Shown: piece after piece, positions 63,405 through 64,000 of the stretch | How positions within the stretch are numbered: position 1 is the stretch's first letter | Layout: every line of letters begins with the position of its first letter | Source of the DNA: JBLXBZ01 sp048265185 | Lineage (GTDB): Bacteria > Pseudomonadota > Alphaproteobacteria > Rhizobiales > Stappiaceae | Direction of reading: 5' to 3' | DNA length: 64,000 nucleotides | Assembly: GCA_048265185.1 (NCBI GenBank) | Contig: JBLXBZ010000004.1 | Location: forward strand, 186,001-250,000 | Position numbers and translations under genes: made by a program | The notes under the pieces: generated by a model | What the model saw: only the letters and a program-made list of their open reading frames with translations | Database searches by the model: none | Told to the model about the DNA's origin: nothing

Positions 63405-64000
63405 ATGGCTATTCAGGAAATCGCAAGCAGTGAACATGATGCTGGGCACGCCCCGGAGCAATGGGCGCGCGTGAAGAAACGGCTGCGAGCGGAGCTTGGA
63501 GAAGATGTATTCAGCAGCTGGTTCGCTAGGGTCGATCTTGAAGGTCAAGACGACGGCACCGTTCGGCTTTCCGTTCCCACGCGCTTCCTCAAACAGTGGA
63601 TTCAGTCTCACTACCGTGAGCGGCTAATGGGATTATGGAAACGTGAATGCGATGACGTTCATCGCATCGAATTGACGGTGCGCGGCGCCATTCGTCCCAG
63701 ATCTCCAGCGCCATCCGCCGCTAAAACCGCCCCTCGCCATTTCGCAGATTCGCCTCGCCCAGTCGCCATCTCTAGCGCTCAACGCGCGAACCAACCGCAA
63801 GTCGGCGCCGCGCCGGCGCCCGCCAACAGCAACGCCTCCTTCCCGGAAGTCGCGCGTAATGTGCTTGAGGGCGCGGCGCTCGATCCCAAATACACATTCA
63901 CTTCATTTGTCGAGGGCGAATCCAACGCCCTCGCCCTTGCGGCAGCAAAACAAGTGGCGGCCGGCGGACCCGTGACGTTCAATCCGCTTTATTTGCATGC
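63405..64000 (+). CDS. dnaA: Chromosomal replication initiator DnaA (3' truncated)
   Basis: The gene begins at ATG 63405 and runs off the window end, so about 198 codons are present. Domain I is seen as WARVKKRLRAELGEDVFSSW near residue 20, followed by a long Ala/Pro-rich linker (domain II), then the start of the AAA+ domain, LDPKYTFTSFVEGESNALAL, and the conserved NPLYLH that precedes the Walker A loop, which lies outside. Starts the replication-initiator locus after the AT-rich region. Confidence 0.97.
   Translation, partial: MAIQEIASSEHDAGHAPEQWARVKKRLRAELGEDVFSSWFARVDLEGQDDGTVRLSVPTRFLKQWIQSHYRERLMGLWKRECDDVHRIELTVRGAIRPRSPAPSAAKTAPRHFADSPRPVAISSAQRANQPQVGAAPAPANSNASFPEVARNVLEGAALDPKYTFTSFVEGESNALALAAAKQVAAGGPVTFNPLYLH

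Noticed and set aside
1..64000. CRISPR arrays, insertion sequences, prophage, rRNA
   Set aside because: No regularly spaced repeats, transposase or integrase genes, phage genes or rRNA-like sequence were seen on reading both strands.

Overview
The window is a chromosomal stretch from an alphaproteobacterium, most likely a member of the Hyphomicrobiales (Rhizobiales) or a close relative. The basis is the block mutM - enoyl-CoA hydratase - rpsT - dnaA with ubiE and ubiB alongside (59-64 kb), the helicase - S4 protein - fdxA block, a DUF2794 gene, an OlsB-type ornithine-lipid acyltransferase, candidate RirA/Irr-type iron boxes and clusters of GANTC (CcrM-type) sites. No insertion sequence, prophage, CRISPR array or rRNA was seen. 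Most of it is ordinary, tightly packed chromosome with a few accessory operons.

Layout. 0-5.6 kb: the 3' end of a TRAP-transporter binding protein, an EamA permease, acs (acetyl-CoA synthetase), an AlkA-like glycosylase and gluQ. 5.6-7.3 kb: an AT-rich orphan gene with no recognisable domain, the clearest candidate for transferred DNA. 7.7-20 kb: olsB, a DeoR/GlpR-type regulator, fdxA, an S4 protein, a long SUV3-like helicase, pyc (pyruvate carboxylase, TTG start), a glutamine amidotransferase and a TerB protein. 19.7-25.7 kb: a periplasmic iron-acquisition operon (25-residue leader ORF, a Cys-motif protein, imelysin, di-haem oxidoreductase, second imelysin, DUF1513 protein) behind two candidate iron-regulatory boxes. 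25.8-28.7 kb: an AsmA-family protein.

28.7-37 kb: a nearly complete carbon-phosphorus lyase operon (phnG-H-I-J-K-L, DUF1045, phnM, phnN) on the minus strand, divergent from its GntR-family regulator phnF, with a PhnF/HutC-type operator between them. No phnCDE transporter lies in the window. 37-50 kb: a CYTH-CHAD protein, tRNA-Leu(CAA), YqaA-like membrane protein, dsbB, ppa, DUF2794, a Bax-inhibitor-1 protein, a secreted unknown, an ABC exporter (YbbAP type) divergent from tesA, and a Tas-like aldo/keto reductase. 50-57 kb: an unusual alpha/beta-hydrolase-like protein, a DEAD-box helicase, and a sulfide/persulfide operon (two YeeE-type permeases, persulfide dioxygenase, DUF442) preceded by a 48-bp near-perfect palindrome resembling a BigR/SqrR operator; then a DedA-PAP2-LssY fusion. 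57-64 kb: ubiB, ubiE, mutM, enoyl-CoA hydratase, rpsT, 1.3 kb of AT-rich sequence and the 5' part of dnaA, which runs off the end.

The most interesting parts are the iron operon with its unexplained leader peptide and CX3CX3C protein, the palindromic operator of the sulfur operon, the orphan AT-rich gene, and the AT-rich region before dnaA. Residue positions and sites were read by eye; no database search was run.
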